A stretch of DNA of 64,000 nucleotides from Chlorokybus atmophyticus (GCA_009103225.1 RHPI01002090.1:1174991-1238990), one strand, 5' to 3'; shown: positions 21,536 through 34,399, numbered from the stretch's first letter. Notes: generated from the letters alone by a model not told the origin. Numbers and translations: made by a program.

Positions 21536-23317
21536 TCAACCCCAGTCAGCGAGCACGGTGGGTTCCTCCTGTGGCTGTGGCGCCGTACTTCCTCCTGCTA
21601 CGGCTGACGAGTCACTGCTTGTTGCTGGAGCGAGGCGTGCGCGAGACGACTTCCAGGCGAGCAGACGGTCGAGGTCCCCGCTTCCCACTGCGGCCAGCAG
21701 AGGATTGAGCGCCAACCGCCCCTTCACGATACCCAAATTCACACGCGCAACGTCCACCAATCGCCGGTCACCCACCTACAGCACACACGCATGGAGGGAT
21801 GCTTAGCATCGCGTATCAGCGCTTGGTTGTTGGTTATTGTTACTAAGTTGTATGAAAAAAACAGCCACCTGAGTGGCGAGAGCGACAAAGCGGTCAAAGT
21901 GAGCTTCGGCAGTCTCGGGATGGCCCTGCGCAAGGTACAGCTTTCCGAGGGCGCAGGCAGCATTTGCCTGCGCTCTCAACGGCAGCTCCACGCTCCGCGC
22001 CAGGTCCAGCAGCGCATGAAGGTGCGCCAGCGCCTGCTCGGGATGCCCAAGCGCCTGCGAAACCAAAACAAATACAAAGCTCAATTTCAAACACCTACAT
22101 CACTACATATGTAGGCCACAGCATAGCCATCCGCACAATGGTGTTGTCATGTCACTCCACCTGGTGGCAAGCGGCTGTGGCAGCGCAAGCAGCACCCTCG
22201 CCAGCGCGATCGTGGAGGCTGCGACAGGAGGCTAGGTAGCCCTGCTGCGAGGCGAGGGCACGCTCTGGCTGGCCCAGGCGCAGGTACACCTTGCCCAGCT
22301 CATGCTGCGCGCGCCCCACGGCAGCTGCATCACCAGCCTGCAGAGACACACAGGGAGGGAGGAAGACAGCATCAGTCCTGACCCACACTCTGGTGGTCTG
22401 ATGGTAATGTTGTTCATGTTCAAGGTGACCGTGTGTGTTCTGCACCTTTTGGGCCATCTCGAGGCAGTGGTCGAGGGCTTCCGTGGCGGCTGTCTCGTTG
22501 CCGGGGTGGCTGAGGAGATTCTGTGCGTGGGCGGCGTAGGCGCGAGCTAGCTCCGCGGCGGCCTCGCGCGCGTCCTCCCCGCGCCGCTCCCTCCCCGCTT
22601 CCTCCTCCCCGGCCACCTCCCTGACTTCCTCGGCCAGGGCCAGCGTGCGCTCGTGGTCCCGCGCAGCCCCAGCCAGGTCCCCCTGCAGAGACCGGCAGCG
22701 GCCCAACGCGCGCGACGCCGCCAGCTGCGCGCCCATGTCACCCTCCTTCGATGCACCCTCCAGACATTTTGTATAGAAGAATATGGCCTGAGACACCTGC
22801 TCCGCACTCTCAAAGTAACCCGCTAGACGCTCGTACGCCCCGTACACACCCTTCTTGTCACCTACATCACACGAGGCACATGAGGCACACAATACACAAG
22901 TCTTGGCCAATCAAATGGTCAGTTGCAAAGGTACGTTTCAAGCTACAATGTACAGTGCTTGCCTCTACGAGAGGCAATTTCGGTGGCAACGAGGTGGTCG
23001 CGGAGGTGCGGGAGGCTGGCGGGGTTGATGGCGTGGTTGTGGTTGGTGCTATGGTGATCATCGGCGTCGACACTGTCGCGGCGGCTGCCACTCGCACTAG
23101 CGGCTTCGCTGTCGGCACGCACGAGCCGGAAGAAGTCCTGAAACGCCACAGGGTGCCCTCGCGCGAGCATGTCGATGCACAGGGCTTGCGCCGTGCTACC
23201 GTTGTTGTTGTTGGTACTGCGGGCATCTCCCCCGTCGTGAGGGGCGGAGGCAGCGGCAGGGTCCCGCTCCGCCGCATTCACCTCCGCAAGCAGCCTCTCC
23301 TTGAAGCTCTTCTTCAT
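21536..23317 (-). CDS. TTC29-like tetratricopeptide protein (ciliary/flagellar)
   Basis: TTC29 proteins are needed for flagellar motility in animals and protists. Five exons fit in phase: 22969-23317, 22446-22861, 22161-22337, 21869-22054 and 21536-21775 (1368 nt, 455 residues; animal TTC29 is about 475). The N-terminal exon has the leucine-rich ALCIDMLARGHPVAFQDFF block. TPR helix pairs follow: GVYGAYERLAGYFESAEQVS, AVGRAQHELGKVYLRLGQPE, AACALGKLYLAQGHPETAE and VARVNLGIVKGRLAL. The C-terminus has DLDRLLAWKSSR, resembling the AWK motif near the TTC29 end. The first ATG of the open exon is used as start. The protein would predict a flagellate life stage. Other TPR families cannot be fully excluded by eye. 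Confidence 0.8.
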
Positions 23318-24329
23318 GCTCCCAGCCTTCTCTGCTGCCGCGTGCGAAGGAGGCGACGAGCTGCCTCGCAACTTCGACGCGCAACCAGACACATGCACAA
23401 AAAGTGAGCCTGATCGTACTTTCGACCCGAAACACACACAAGCACGGACATGCACAAAAGACTGTCAGCCACTGTTGTGCTTGGGGACCTTTACCTCGTG
23501 CCTGCAAAACCCAATCGTAAACGCACGCGACACCATACTCAAGCATATCACTCGTGCTGAAATGCAAGAACAGTGATGGAGTTGATTGCTTAACGAAACA
23601 TTCCAATCGTCATGAAACATTTCAATGCAGCATTTGCAGCTGCTTCTTGAACCAATCTTTAGGTCTGTGTGTACAGGAATTCAATGCTAGGCTGGCTCAC
23701 ATAGCTGGCTTCAAGTGGACATGTATTAAACCAATCACTGCCAACAAGTTGTCAAGTGTATTGAGAGCGTACTGAGAGCACAACTCAACTCAGCTTGACA
23801 GATCGGTCAACGGATGCAGTTCAGCCCTTACCTTCAGACCGCGAGGACTGCTCGCAGTCCTTGCGGCAACTTCCGTCGCAGCCATTTTTGCGACCTCCAG
23901 CGCTCTGAATGTAATGTAAACCTCTTGCTGCAATTAGACAACTATTCGCGCCATCTGCGGATCAGCAAGCTCTCACTCACACGCCTCACCATCAACAACC
24001 ACAACGCCGCCGCCGTCAGTTTAGGGTTTTGACAAGCCCTAAATTTCCCCGCAATTACCACAGAACGACACGTGTGTGCTGCACCAAGCTGCCTTTATGG
24101 TCACGTGCCAACCATGCTGACTTGGAGGGGTTTCCCGCGAAGAATTGCAAAGAATTCAAAACTTCGACCGTCTGTCAACCGTTTCCCGGGGAATCCGACG
24201 CGAAGATCTGCGCATTAGGGTTTGTGCGGGCAGTTTGGCGGGAAGGAAGACGAGGAGGAGCAGGAGCAGGAGGAGGAGGCGGTGGTGGCGGAGTAGCAGC
24301 AGGAGGACGGCGAGGGGAAGCGGGGCGCA
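23318..24329. promoter_or_regulatory. Shared 1-kb region between divergent TTC29-like and GYF genes, with teloboxes
   Basis: Promoter by position. Two exact plant-type telobox motifs, TTAGGGTTT, occur at 24021-24029 and 24215-24223, both oriented toward and close to the GYF start. The first is followed by an inverted partner, CCCTAAA, at 24037-24043. In land plants such boxes sit near transcription starts of translation and cell-cycle genes. No coding exon was found. Confidence 0.55.
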
Positions 24330-27300
24330 ATGCACTGGGGTGATGACGCAGAGAATGAAGAAGGTAGGGGTTATGGAGGTCGGGTGAGGCGATCGGGGAG
24401 CGGCCGTCCTGGCGTGGCCACGACCGCCCGAGGCAGTGAGGCCGGCCCCTCCACCTCACCTGCAGGCAGCAGCGGTGCCAAGAGGAGGTCTGTGTTCGAG
24501 AGGTTGAAGTTTCCTGATGAGGAATCCAAAGGGAGCGGTGGTGGGAGTACGGCGAGTAGCGCAAGCAGAGCTGCCGTGTTCAGCAGGCTGGGCGGCGCAG
24601 CCGCTCCGTCCCGCGAGGATGAGGACGAGGAAGACGATGAGGAGTACGCGGAAGAGGCTCCGCCGCTTCCCGCACGCGGTGCAGTCAGAGCCGGAAGCCG
24701 GCACCAAGAAGCTGCTTGGTTTCTGCATGATGATCGAGACCAGGTGACCGTTTGGAAGAGCATGCCCGCATGCAGCATTGTTAAGGCCTTGCAGCTTAGT
24801 CGTTCAACTCCGGCAGCCAAACCAGTATCTGTTGTCTACAAGCATGTGATGCAGTACACAACACGGTCGTTCAACAGACCTTGTCCGGTTGTGTTTGGGC
24901 AGTCACATGTCCTTTTACCATCCTGCTTGTGCATGTTAACTATGTACCTTGCTCAGCAACGATGTCTCCATATAATGAATCTTCTGCTGTCAATTGACCC
25001 ATTCCCAGCGCTGTTCTGCGTACTTGTTATGATTCGATTGGTTGGGTACTGTGTCGCGGCCGACAACTGCATTTGCTAACCAAACCACACCACATTTGTC
25101 TGGATCCAGCGAGCTGCTAAGCTTGTTTGCCTGTGGGATTTGCTGGTATGTGCTCACAGCAGCCAGCACCGCCAAGCAGTTCGCGTACGCATGATGATGC
25201 AACCCACAGGCGCACACCTACGGCAACCCGCCAGCCACCGGTATGCAAAAGCCCTGCGCAGCAATGTACCAACACCAACACCACGCACAATGCTGTGTGT
25301 AACTGCTATGTGCATGCAATCTGCATGATGGTATTTTCAATTGGTTTATGGTTGTATCAGGTGCGGCCATCTCCGCGCTCAGTTGGAGGCAGCGCACTGG
25401 CTGGAAGGGCATTGGCTGAAGTGGCTGCGTCGCGTGAAGGTGCAGCCAGCTTGGGCAGCCCAGAGTTGAGACAGAATGTAGCCAGCACACCCTTGGCAAC
25501 ACCACCAAGCACGCACGCTCGTGAATCACGCCAGGATGCAAGGCGTGGTGACATGCGGTCCACTCACAGCCCAAGCGCAGCTCATCTCCACAGGGAAACT
25601 GTGGCGCCAGATAGGAGTCGAGCTGTCGATGCTAGACCAGCACCTGCTAGTCATGCAAAATGGTTCTACCGGGATCCCAAAGGCAATGCACAGGGGTAAG
25701 CATGTTGGACAGCTTAGGCATCAACCTTCAGCAATATTGGTCTATGTCACTGACCATGCATGCACTCGAAATAGGCCAAACAAGGCGTCTGATCTCTTGG
25801 CGTGGTACAAAGCAGGGTATTTTGCGGGCGAGATGCCGGTAAGCATGATCCCTATGATGGTCTACCCAGCGATTGCACGCATGTATAGCTCTTAAATGTT
25901 GTTGCTGTTATTCGTCAGGTGCGCGAGGGCAACAGCGAGTGGCAGGCGCTCAAGAGCGCTATCCCTGCTTTGAAGCGGGCTGCGGGACTGGAGAGCGGTA
26001 CTCCAGCTGTTGCTGAGTCGGGTTCTGCAAAGACTTCAAGAACTACCCCTCAGCAGGAAGCGAAACAGATGGAAGCTGTTGCACGGCAGCTGTTCCTGAG
26101 TGTAGGTGATGCAGGGTGGCGGTACATTGATAACAATGGTGCCGCACAAGGGCCTTTTGCTGGTGATCAAATGTTTGGCTGGTGGCAACAGGGGTTCTTT
26201 GTGCCCTCATTACGAATGGGCAGTGCAAGGGATGGCAACTATCTTCCGTTATCAGAATTGCTCAACCGGTTCAGTAAATCCGTCTCGACCCCCGCTGTGC
26301 AAGAGCGGAAACCTTCGCCGGTACCTATTCAAGCACCTCCTTCGCGAGACAGCAAGCAGACTGTACAGACTAGCGCAAGCCAACCACCACCTGCGAGGCA
26401 AATTATCAAGGATGCTTCCTCTATCACGAATGTTACCACATTGAAGCCAACCACGCAGTCTGCCCAAGCGACCGAAAAGCGCGAGGTTGAGGCGCAAGCA
26501 CCTTCTGCAGACGACAACACGTCTCATCCAGATGCACCCCAGCAGGACCATCCAGCCTCCTTGTCACGACAAACTGTTCCGCAAAAACGAGCTGAGGTGG
26601 AGCATGCCTCCACAGAGAATGAAACGCAGCTAGAGGCTGTTGTGACGACATCGTCACCAGCGGATGTGGCTGATGATGTTGCCCTTGGCCTGCAAGAGAG
26701 CGAGCGAGTAGGCAATGAACCTGCTGCTTTACATGCTGATGTCTCGCTGCGTGTTGGCGGAGATGCTGAATCTGCCCCCACTGACAGTCTTGAAGGCACA
26801 ACGCAGCAGGAAGTTGGCACAGGAGATGACCCGGCATCTCGCTGTCTGCCAGAAGAACACTTCAGCCCTGCCATTGATGAGGTTCAACATATTGTGACTG
26901 ATGATGTTGCCCTTAGCATACAAGAGCGCGAGCGAGTTGGCAGTGAACTAGCTGTTGCAACTGCCGGTGTTGAGCAGGGTAATGGCGGAGACGTTGAATC
27001 CACTCCCAGTGACATATGTGAAGGCATGACTCAGCAGGACGACGGCACAGGAGATGAACCCGCATCACGCAGTTTGCCAGAAGAACATTCCGATTCTGCC
27101 GTGGATGACACTGAACGTGAGCAAGCGGCCGCATCTGCTGGCGCTCAAACCCCTGAAGCAGACACTGCCAGCCATACCCCGACTGCAACAATTGCAGAAT
27201 CTGTACAGGACCCACTTGTTGTGAATAAGCAATCCAGCAATGAAGCACAAGAACAGCGCACATTGGACGGACATCTCTCTCCTCAGAAGTCGCCATCTGC

Positions 27301-27364
27301 AGAGGATACGCAACTCTCTAATTCTCCAGCAGATGCTGCACATGTTGCAGACGACAGCGCTTAG
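24330..27364 (+). CDS. Two-GYF-domain protein
   Basis: GYF domains bind proline-rich ligands in RNA-processing and translation-control factors. Four exons fit in phase: 24330-24743, 25361-25695, 25775-25838 and 25919-27364 (2259 nt, 752 residues). The N-terminus is low-complexity, with an acidic DEDEEDDEEYAEE run. GYF domain 1 (about residues 237-275) has WFYRDPKGNAQGP, then DLLAWYKAGYFAGEMPVR across two introns. GYF domain 2 (about 335-392) has WRYIDNNGAAQGPF, MFGWWQQGFF and YLPLSELLNRF. The C-terminal half is disordered and acidic and includes a tandem 76-residue repeat. The first ATG after the telobox region is used. Ligands are unknown; plant EXA1-type proteins are the nearest idea. Confidence 0.88.
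26672..27127 (+). repeat. Tandem 76-codon repeat inside the GYF protein
   Basis: Two diverged copies start with the shared DNA GATGATGTTGCCCTT at 26672 and 26900, exactly 228 bases apart. Both encode DDVAL, ERVG, GD(A/V)ES, TQQ, GTGD(D/E)PASR and LPEEH in the same order. In-frame duplication has lengthened the disordered tail. Confidence 0.9.
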
Positions 27365-28726
27365 ATGCAACCCGTGACATAGCACTGGTATTGCAACAGC
27401 CTGAGCCATTCCACTCAGGGTCTCCCACTGAAGGAATTGCTGACGACATCAGTTAGCACAATTTTTGGTTTTTGCGTCATGCAGGTTCTCTGTGATGCTT
27501 GCATTGCATATAACAGACGACCCAGTTGTCTGATGAGCTATGTCAAATTGGATTTTTAGGATGGAACGTTCAAGCTTTGATATTTGGTGAAAGTACCATG
27601 GGTCCAATAACCTTGAGCATATCGCGCAGCATCATTGGATCTGTCAAACAGCTAGTTGGAGGACAGATCCGCATTACATAATACAATCTGACCTCATAGC
27701 AATCTTGCTGAACAACCTTTCTGTCAGATCACAAAGGATGTGTCATTACACTCACTATGCAACGGTGTCATTCTTTGCTAGTCGCCCCCAGCTGTACGGC
27801 AGACATGCACATGTAGCAAAAGATCCACTGCATGTTGGCATCCCCATGACCACTATGTTGGAGTGTACTTGGCCGATCTGTTAATGTTAATGATCGTAAA
27901 AAGTGACAAGACTACGCAACCTTCAAGGCACAAAGACTAATTGTTGTCCAATTTGGTGCACATTGATATTGGAGTATGTAGAAGTATGCAATGGTGGACA
28001 TTTTAAATATGCACACGCACGCATGACCCCTCCCCTACCCCCCTTCCCGGGCCCTCAGTCTCCCTCCCTCGCTCTCTTCGAGAAAAAGCGAGAAAGAGGA
28101 AGTAAAATCGCAACATGAATGTCTCAGGCTTTGCAATGTTGTTACATGTATTGCCTTAATTGTGATTAACCTTGCATTAGCTTCCATACAAGTTCTTCAA
28201 ATGTGCATGATTCTCGTTTGCCTGGTCTGTTGTATAAAGTGGATGGCTTGCCAAGAAGTTGGCAAAGCCTATTGCAAGACATGTGTTGAAGCATGCTTGT
28301 ATGCAATCTGTCAGTGACTTATGATGTATTGCCAAAACACCTTAATCATTGACAGTTGACAAATACGAAGACTCAAAGCCTGTTTGAGGACATATAAGAT
28401 TCCAAGTAGGGGGCAAAAGTATAAGTTGAAGCATAGAAAACGCAAACGGAAGCATAAATGACAAGCTATATTATGATATGCAAGTCACAATTTCAATTTT
28501 CAATAATACCGTACCATGCTTATCTGATCGCCCCATGTGTTTTCCCTCATTTCCCAACTAAAAACCGCCTTGAACAAAGGCATGCTGCAAGGATCGTTAT
28601 CTGTCCACTATATGTTATTCGGTCTTTATGTGAACCGCTATTATAGACATATACTAATGTACATACCGTCACATTAACTACATATGTGGCCCACTGTAAT
28701 GCAACAATAACACCAGCATCATGTGC
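27365..28726. other. 3' region of GYF gene and intergenic DNA
   Basis: No coding exon seen. A pyrimidine tract lies at 28,025-28,080. Base composition drifts to AT-rich toward the retrotransposon. Confidence 0.6.
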
Positions 28727-28731
28727 AAGAT

Positions 28732-29256
28732 TGTAACGGGAGCAATAGTAATAGAGGTATTGCTACCTAAATTACACATTCTATATGAATAAGTATCTAA
28801 ATATGCTTATTTATACCTCTTTTCTACGGTTCCTCGCTTATTAAAGGCTATGTTGCTTTATCATAGCTTAAATAAGTCCCAATGGGTGTAGAACCGCTTA
28901 TTCAACCCTATTTAGTGTCACATTTGATAAAATGAAATCACTATCTCGTTAGGTACCTTACGATAGATATCTTTCGATAGGTACCTTATCAATAGGTACC
29001 TTATCTGAGCTGTGATTGGCTCACGCTAGATTTCCTAACTATTCTATCTGTAGGGTCGATGTCTAATTGTGACTTAATTATCAAAAGGTGTATATTCAAT
29101 ATACTCTTGATATCAAAGATCACATCAAACTGATGTGAACTCACTTTCAGTTCTCTGCTCGGTGGCGGCCACGCCGCTGAAAGGCTTGTCATAGGCGGTG
29201 TGGGTGTTGGGGTAGAGGGTTGAAGGGGCATCACCGGCGACGGTGGTGCTGTTACA
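28732..29256 (+). repeat. 5' LTR of chromovirus
   Basis: 525 bp, starts TGTAACGGGAGC and ends GGTGCTGTTACA, with 6-bp inverted ends. It contains iterated GATAGGTACCTTATC-like palindromic units near 28,950-29,010, one more than the 3' LTR has. Confidence 0.97.
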
Positions 29257-29257
29257 T

Positions 29258-29269
29258 TGGTATCGGAGC
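29258..29269 (+). promoter_or_regulatory. Primer-binding site, initiator-Met tRNA type
   Basis: TGGTATCGGAGC follows the 5' LTR by one base. The canonical plant gypsy site is TGGTATCAGAGC, so there is one mismatch. Confidence 0.85.
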
Positions 29270-29422
29270 TGGGGGGTGACGTGAGGACTTATAGACGGCG
29301 GCGACCTGCTTCCTGCTTCAGAAGGTGGCGGCGGCAGCCTCCCATTTATTTACGTGCCCTGAAGTTCAAGTTTGCTTCCCTGCGCTACCTTCACATCCTA
29401 AAAGCCATTAAAGAGGCGGCTT

Positions 29423-30125
29423 GTGAGACAAATGGAAGAGAAGTCGGTGCCCACCTCGAAGGGGGAAAGCTCGCGAAAGGAGCAACTTTTCCGTAAGGAG
29501 AAGTTTCCATCCATGGAGGATATTGCCAACCCGGATGATGCACCTGATGAGTCTCATGCTGCTAAGGATGTGGATGCCTTGGTGGAACCAGACGGGCCAC
29601 CACCACCATCATTCGAGCAGCCTGAAATTTCAATTAGCTTGACGAAATAGGAGCTGATGGACCACATTCTTGGATCCTATGATGAGGAGCCTCGTGAGGC
29701 GATTGTCTCGCTCATCAACTTCCTTTTTCATGTGGCGAAAACGATCTCAAAACTTACCACCTTATGGGGCGAGATTGGGAGGGATCGATGGGTGAAGGCA
29801 AATGTGTTCTGAACATGATCGAGCGCCTTCAACGCTCTGACAGCGGTCCACCTGTTTAGGCGCTTGCTCGTCCTGCCGAGTTTGTTCCCAACAAGCAAGC
29901 TGCAATTTTCGACTAGCTCATGAAGCTGAGACACTATGTCAACTCCCTTCACATTTCTGAGGAGGGGAAGTTGCGTGTAGCTGAGTGGATGACTCTAAAC
30001 GATGCTCTGGCAGAGTGGTACCGCCGTAAGCAACGTGATACGAACCTCGGGCGGGAAGTAAATCAATACAACATGCTGTCACTGCATGTGTAGTTATCCC
30101 TCAATATCATGGCCCGTGGTCGCGA
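29423..30125 (+). pseudogene. gag remnant
   Basis: A degraded open frame begins near 29,423 (MRQMEEKSVPTSKG) and is broken by stops at 29,648 and again near 29,810 and 29,860. The translated pieces are acidic, then helical and charged, as in capsid regions of gypsy elements. No zinc knuckle was seen. Assignment is by position between the primer-binding site and the protease. Confidence 0.6.
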
Positions 30126-33100
30126 TTGTTGAAAGGGGGAGAAGTAATTATGCAACTCTCACGTAAAGATACAGGAACTTCACCGTTACAAGTGATCTTT
30201 ATCAAGCCTGCTACCAATCACGGCACTCGGACATTAGCTACATTTGATGGTCACGCAGTGCCACTCAAATGGAGATTTGAGAGTCAACTTATGGGCACAC
30301 CATGTACAGCATTGATTGATACTGATGCAAAGCATATTTTTGTTCAACATGCTTGGGTGAAACGTAATAACATACCTTTCATACCAGTCACGTCGTATGT
30401 ACGTGCTGCTGGTTCCACCCTCAATGCAGTTGTGGAGGTGAAATGGCGTTTTGCTATCAACAGCCACAAGAATTGACCAACTTTCATCGTGGTGAATATA
30501 GGCATCCCCGGGGTGGATGTTGTTTTGGGTAAACAGTGGCACACCGAGGCAGGTTTGCAATAGGACTCTTGAGCAAATACGTGCACCCTTCGTAAGGGTA
30601 AACGTAAGGTGACGTTAACCGCACCTGTACCCGCACGTGTTGCTCGCGACAATGTTCCGCTCCTCTTTGCTATGCAATTGAAACGTTGCATGCGTAAACG
30701 TGAGGAAGTATATTTGATGCACTTACGACAGGTAGAGACACCTGTTGAAAAGGCCGTATTCGACCCTGTGGTGCAATCACTTACGAAACAATACGCAGAT
30801 GTATTTTAGGATGAAACTCCCGTAGTTGCCTCTGATAGAAACATACATCATACCATTCCGATGGAAGAGGGGGCAAAGCCACCTTGGCGGCCTATCTATA
30901 GGCTAAGTCCCTTAGAACACGCGGAGATGGAAAACAGCTCAAAGAGTTATTGGACAAAGGTTTGAAAACAAAGAGCATATCTCCTTTTGGTGCACCAATT
31001 TGTTTATGCCCAAAAAGAATGGCAAGCTACGCATGTGTATTGATTACCGTGCGTTGAACAAGGTAACGGTAACAATGCTCGTGCTCACATACAAAGCACA
31101 CAAGTCATACAACACATGTGTGCAGCTGAGCACAGTTTTCACACCGGAACCTTGTCTTCTCCCTCGCACGCACGCACGCGTCGAGCACGCACACGCACGC
31201 GAACACTACTACTTCCCACGCCAAGCAAGAACGCAGCAGTGTGCCTTGGATCACGCATCTCTCAAGCATACACCAGCATACTCACAACAGAGAGCAGAAA
31301 ACAAGAGTTGGTTGTATTACACAGGGTTTCTATTTATACAAGCACAACAACCACGCAGCCTAATAACCAGGCGTTTTGTCGATGATTTACCAAAAATAAA
31401 GGACCTGTATAAGTGCAGACAGCTACCCCGCGCATTGGAGTACCTGTCACGCGGCAGCTGACTGGGCAGTCCGCGTCACAAGGTACTGCGCAGCGGTAGC
31501 TGACTATGCAGTCCGCGTCACATGGCAGGTACCGTGCAGTCTGGTCGGCTGCGTCACCGCTGCCTCAGTAGGTCACGTCGCAGGCAGGCAGCTGCCGGGC
31601 TGGTCGCAGGCGAAGTTGCGCGCGGCAGCAGAGCACCGCCTGTACAGCTTGTAAAAGCCCTTCATAAAGCCTTAGTAAAGCCACAAAAAAGGCAAAACAC
31701 ATATTGTACATGTAGTAAATTATGGAAAAAGGCCCAAGCTGTTACAGTAACTGTGACAAATAGATACCCTTTGCCTCGGATTGATGATTTGTTTGATAAG
31801 CTGTCAAGTGCGCAACAGTGTTTAGCACACTGGATTTGACCAGTGGTTATCATCAAATCAAAATCCACCCGTCAGATATACAAAAAACTGCATTTCGCAC
31901 CCCAATAGGACACTTTGAGTATAAAGTGTTACCTTTTGGGTTAACAAATGCACCAGCTACATTTCAGGCAGCAATAACGCGGTATTTGCTGATGATTTGT
32001 ACAAGTTTGTACTGGTATATCTTGACGACATTATTGTGTTCAGCAAAACCCAGGATGAACACCACAAGCATGTGGAATTGGTTCTAGCTAAGTTACGCGA
32101 ACAATAATTCCATGCCAACCTCCAAATGCAACTTCAAAGTTTGCAAAAGATGAACTACCCTTTTTAGGGCATGTGATTGGCAAGGAAGGGTTGAAACCAG
32201 ATCCTCAAAAGGTGTGTGCGGTGAAGGATTGGCCACCACCCAAGGATGTACATCGGTTACGTGCTTTTTTGGGGCTAGCCAATTATTTCCGCAAGTTCAT
32301 GCGAGCATATTCTAGCATGTCAAATCCTTTAACATCCTTACTGAGAAAGGATGTTAAATTTGTGTGGACGGAGGCACACGAGTTTGCTTTTACACGCATT
32401 AAAGATGCATTAACACGAGCCCCTGTGCTAGCCTTCCCCCACCACACCTAGCCTTTTGTCGTGATCAGTGATGCTTCCACCATTGGGTGTGGGGCAATCC
32501 TTCTACAGGATGACAGACCATGTGCATATGAAAGCAGAATGTTCATTCCTGCTGAACGTAATTACACAACCACTAATTAGGAATTGCTCGGGGTAGTGCA
32601 CGCGCTGCGCACATGGCGTTGCTACTTAAAAGGTGTGGAGTTTTCAGTGATTACTAACCACAACCCGCTCATATTCTTTCATACGCAACAGAACATGTTG
32701 AGGCGGCAAGCTAGGTGGAATGAATTCATTTCTCGTTTCACTTTCACTTGGCAATACCGTCCGGGTCGCACCAATGTGGCGGATCCAGTAAGTCGTAGCC
32801 CTGCTCTTTTGGCACTTACGCGCTCTCGAAGTACGCGTAATGTGCAACAGCCTAAAGATCCTTTCCCAAAGGAAGTGTCCACAGGTTATAACTCAGAGGA
32901 TTGGTTTAGCAAGCAAACCAACTTGCAACAGCTTACTGCTGTTGGCAACCTGTGGTATAAAGGGGAGCAGTTGGCAATTCCCAACTCGGGCGACTTGCGT
33001 AAGCAATGCTTACAATCAGTGCATGACCCGCCGTATGCTGGGCATTTGGGGAAACACAAAACACTCAAAGTTGCGCAACAGTCATACTGGTGGCCGTTAA

Positions 33101-34300
33101 TGTCAGCTGATGTGGATCAATATGTTCGCACATGTGACGTGTGTCAATGCAATGAGCCACTACGACAAAAACAAGCGGGATTGCTTAAACCATTGGTAAT
33201 CTCAGAATAAAAGTGGGATAGTGTCAGTATGGATTTGATTACTGCCCTACCTAAAACAGCATCCAAATACACTGCTATTGTGGTTTTTTGTCGACCGTTT
33301 GACAAAAATGGTGCATTTTGCCCCGTGTTGCACAATTGTGAGTGCACGAGACTTAGCACATTTCTTTGTGTCCATGGTCTTTCGAGTTCACGGTGTACCG
33401 CGTGAGCTTGTCACAGATCGTGATCCTGGGTTTGGCTCCAAGTTTTGGAGAGAAGTTTGTGAATTGTTTGGGGTAAAACAAAGCATGTCAACAGCTTTCC
33501 ACCCGCAAACGGACGGACAAACTGAGCGAGCAAATCAAATACTGAAAGAAATGCTTCGCCACTATGTGGCTCTTAAGCATGCCGATTGGGACAGGTACTT
33601 GCCTATGGCAGAGTTTGCTGTGAACAATGCGTGGCAGGAAAGTGTAAGGGAAACCCCATTTTTCTTGAATTATGGGATTCACCCGAACACACCAGCGTCA
33701 TTGCGTGTACCTCGCAATGACTGTACCAGCGGCAAAGAAATTTGCCACCAATATGCAAGAAATTTTGGCTCAAGCCAAGCTATGTCTGTCAGAAGCACAG
33801 GACAGGTAAAAAGCTTATGCTGATACACATCGAAAAATGGCCACTTTCGATGTCGGCGATAAAGTTTTGCTTAACGCAAAGAACATGACCATAAAAGGTA
33901 CGGGTGCTCGCAAGTTGCTGCCCCTATGGTTAGGTCCTTTCTCTATTACTGATAGAGTTGGTACGCACGCTTATTGACTGCAATTGCCCCCAAGTGTGCG
34001 TATACACAACGTGTTCCACGTGAATTTGTTGAAACCATACCGCTCAAACGGTAGAACACAGCCTCCACCACCACCGAGGTGGACAGCGAGCTCGAATACG
34101 AGGTGGAAACTTTTTTGGACCATAAGCTGAATAGTCGGACACGCAACCCGCTATTTGGTGAAATGGAAAGGGTATGGCCCGGAACATAACAGTTGAGAGC
34201 CCGACAGGCATCTTACGCACTGCCGCGAATTGCTTCAAGCTTACTGGGACACACGTCCCGACCCGTTGAACTGTGGGCTTGGTTGATAACAAACTGGCAG
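30126..34300 (+). pseudogene. pol remnant: protease, RT, RNase H, integrase, chromodomain
   Basis: Pieces lie in order in several frames. The protease active-site region reads ALIDTDAKHIFV near 30,310, where DTG would be expected (DTD here). Reverse transcriptase begins near 30,840 and is interrupted by an insertion at 31,075-31,746. It resumes with [14 protein letters not shown], then [14 protein letters not shown], and the catalytic YLDD is at 32018-32029 in a shifted frame. RNase H shows DAS near 32,470 and the TNHNPL block near 32,657. Integrase has the HHCC finger (CDVCQCNE near 33,140), the core aspartates and the glutamate in DGQTERANQ near 33,520. The chromodomain includes YLVKWKGYGPEHNS near 34,150. 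Frameshifts and stops show that it is not functional. Confidence 0.93.
31075..31746. mobile_element. Nested insertion inside the chromovirus reverse transcriptase
   Basis: The RT sequence encoding LNKVTVT stops at 31,074 and resumes at 31,747 with VTVTNRYP. The 12 bases GTAACGGTAACA and GTAACTGTGACA at the two borders look like a diverged target duplication. The 672-bp insert is unrelated to pol and begins (A)TG and ends CA. It contains a GC-rich internal repeat of about 44 bp (copies near 31,450 and 31,494, sharing GCAGTCCGCGTCAC). It codes for nothing recognisable. A solo LTR or a small non-autonomous element is the most likely origin. Confidence 0.75.
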
Positions 34301-34399
34301 TGCAGCTTCATTACCACCCTGTCATTTCCTGCTATCTCGCTGGTTACAATTACTCGAAATCAAGCCTGATCAACTTGAGTTCAACGAGGACGTTGAAAA

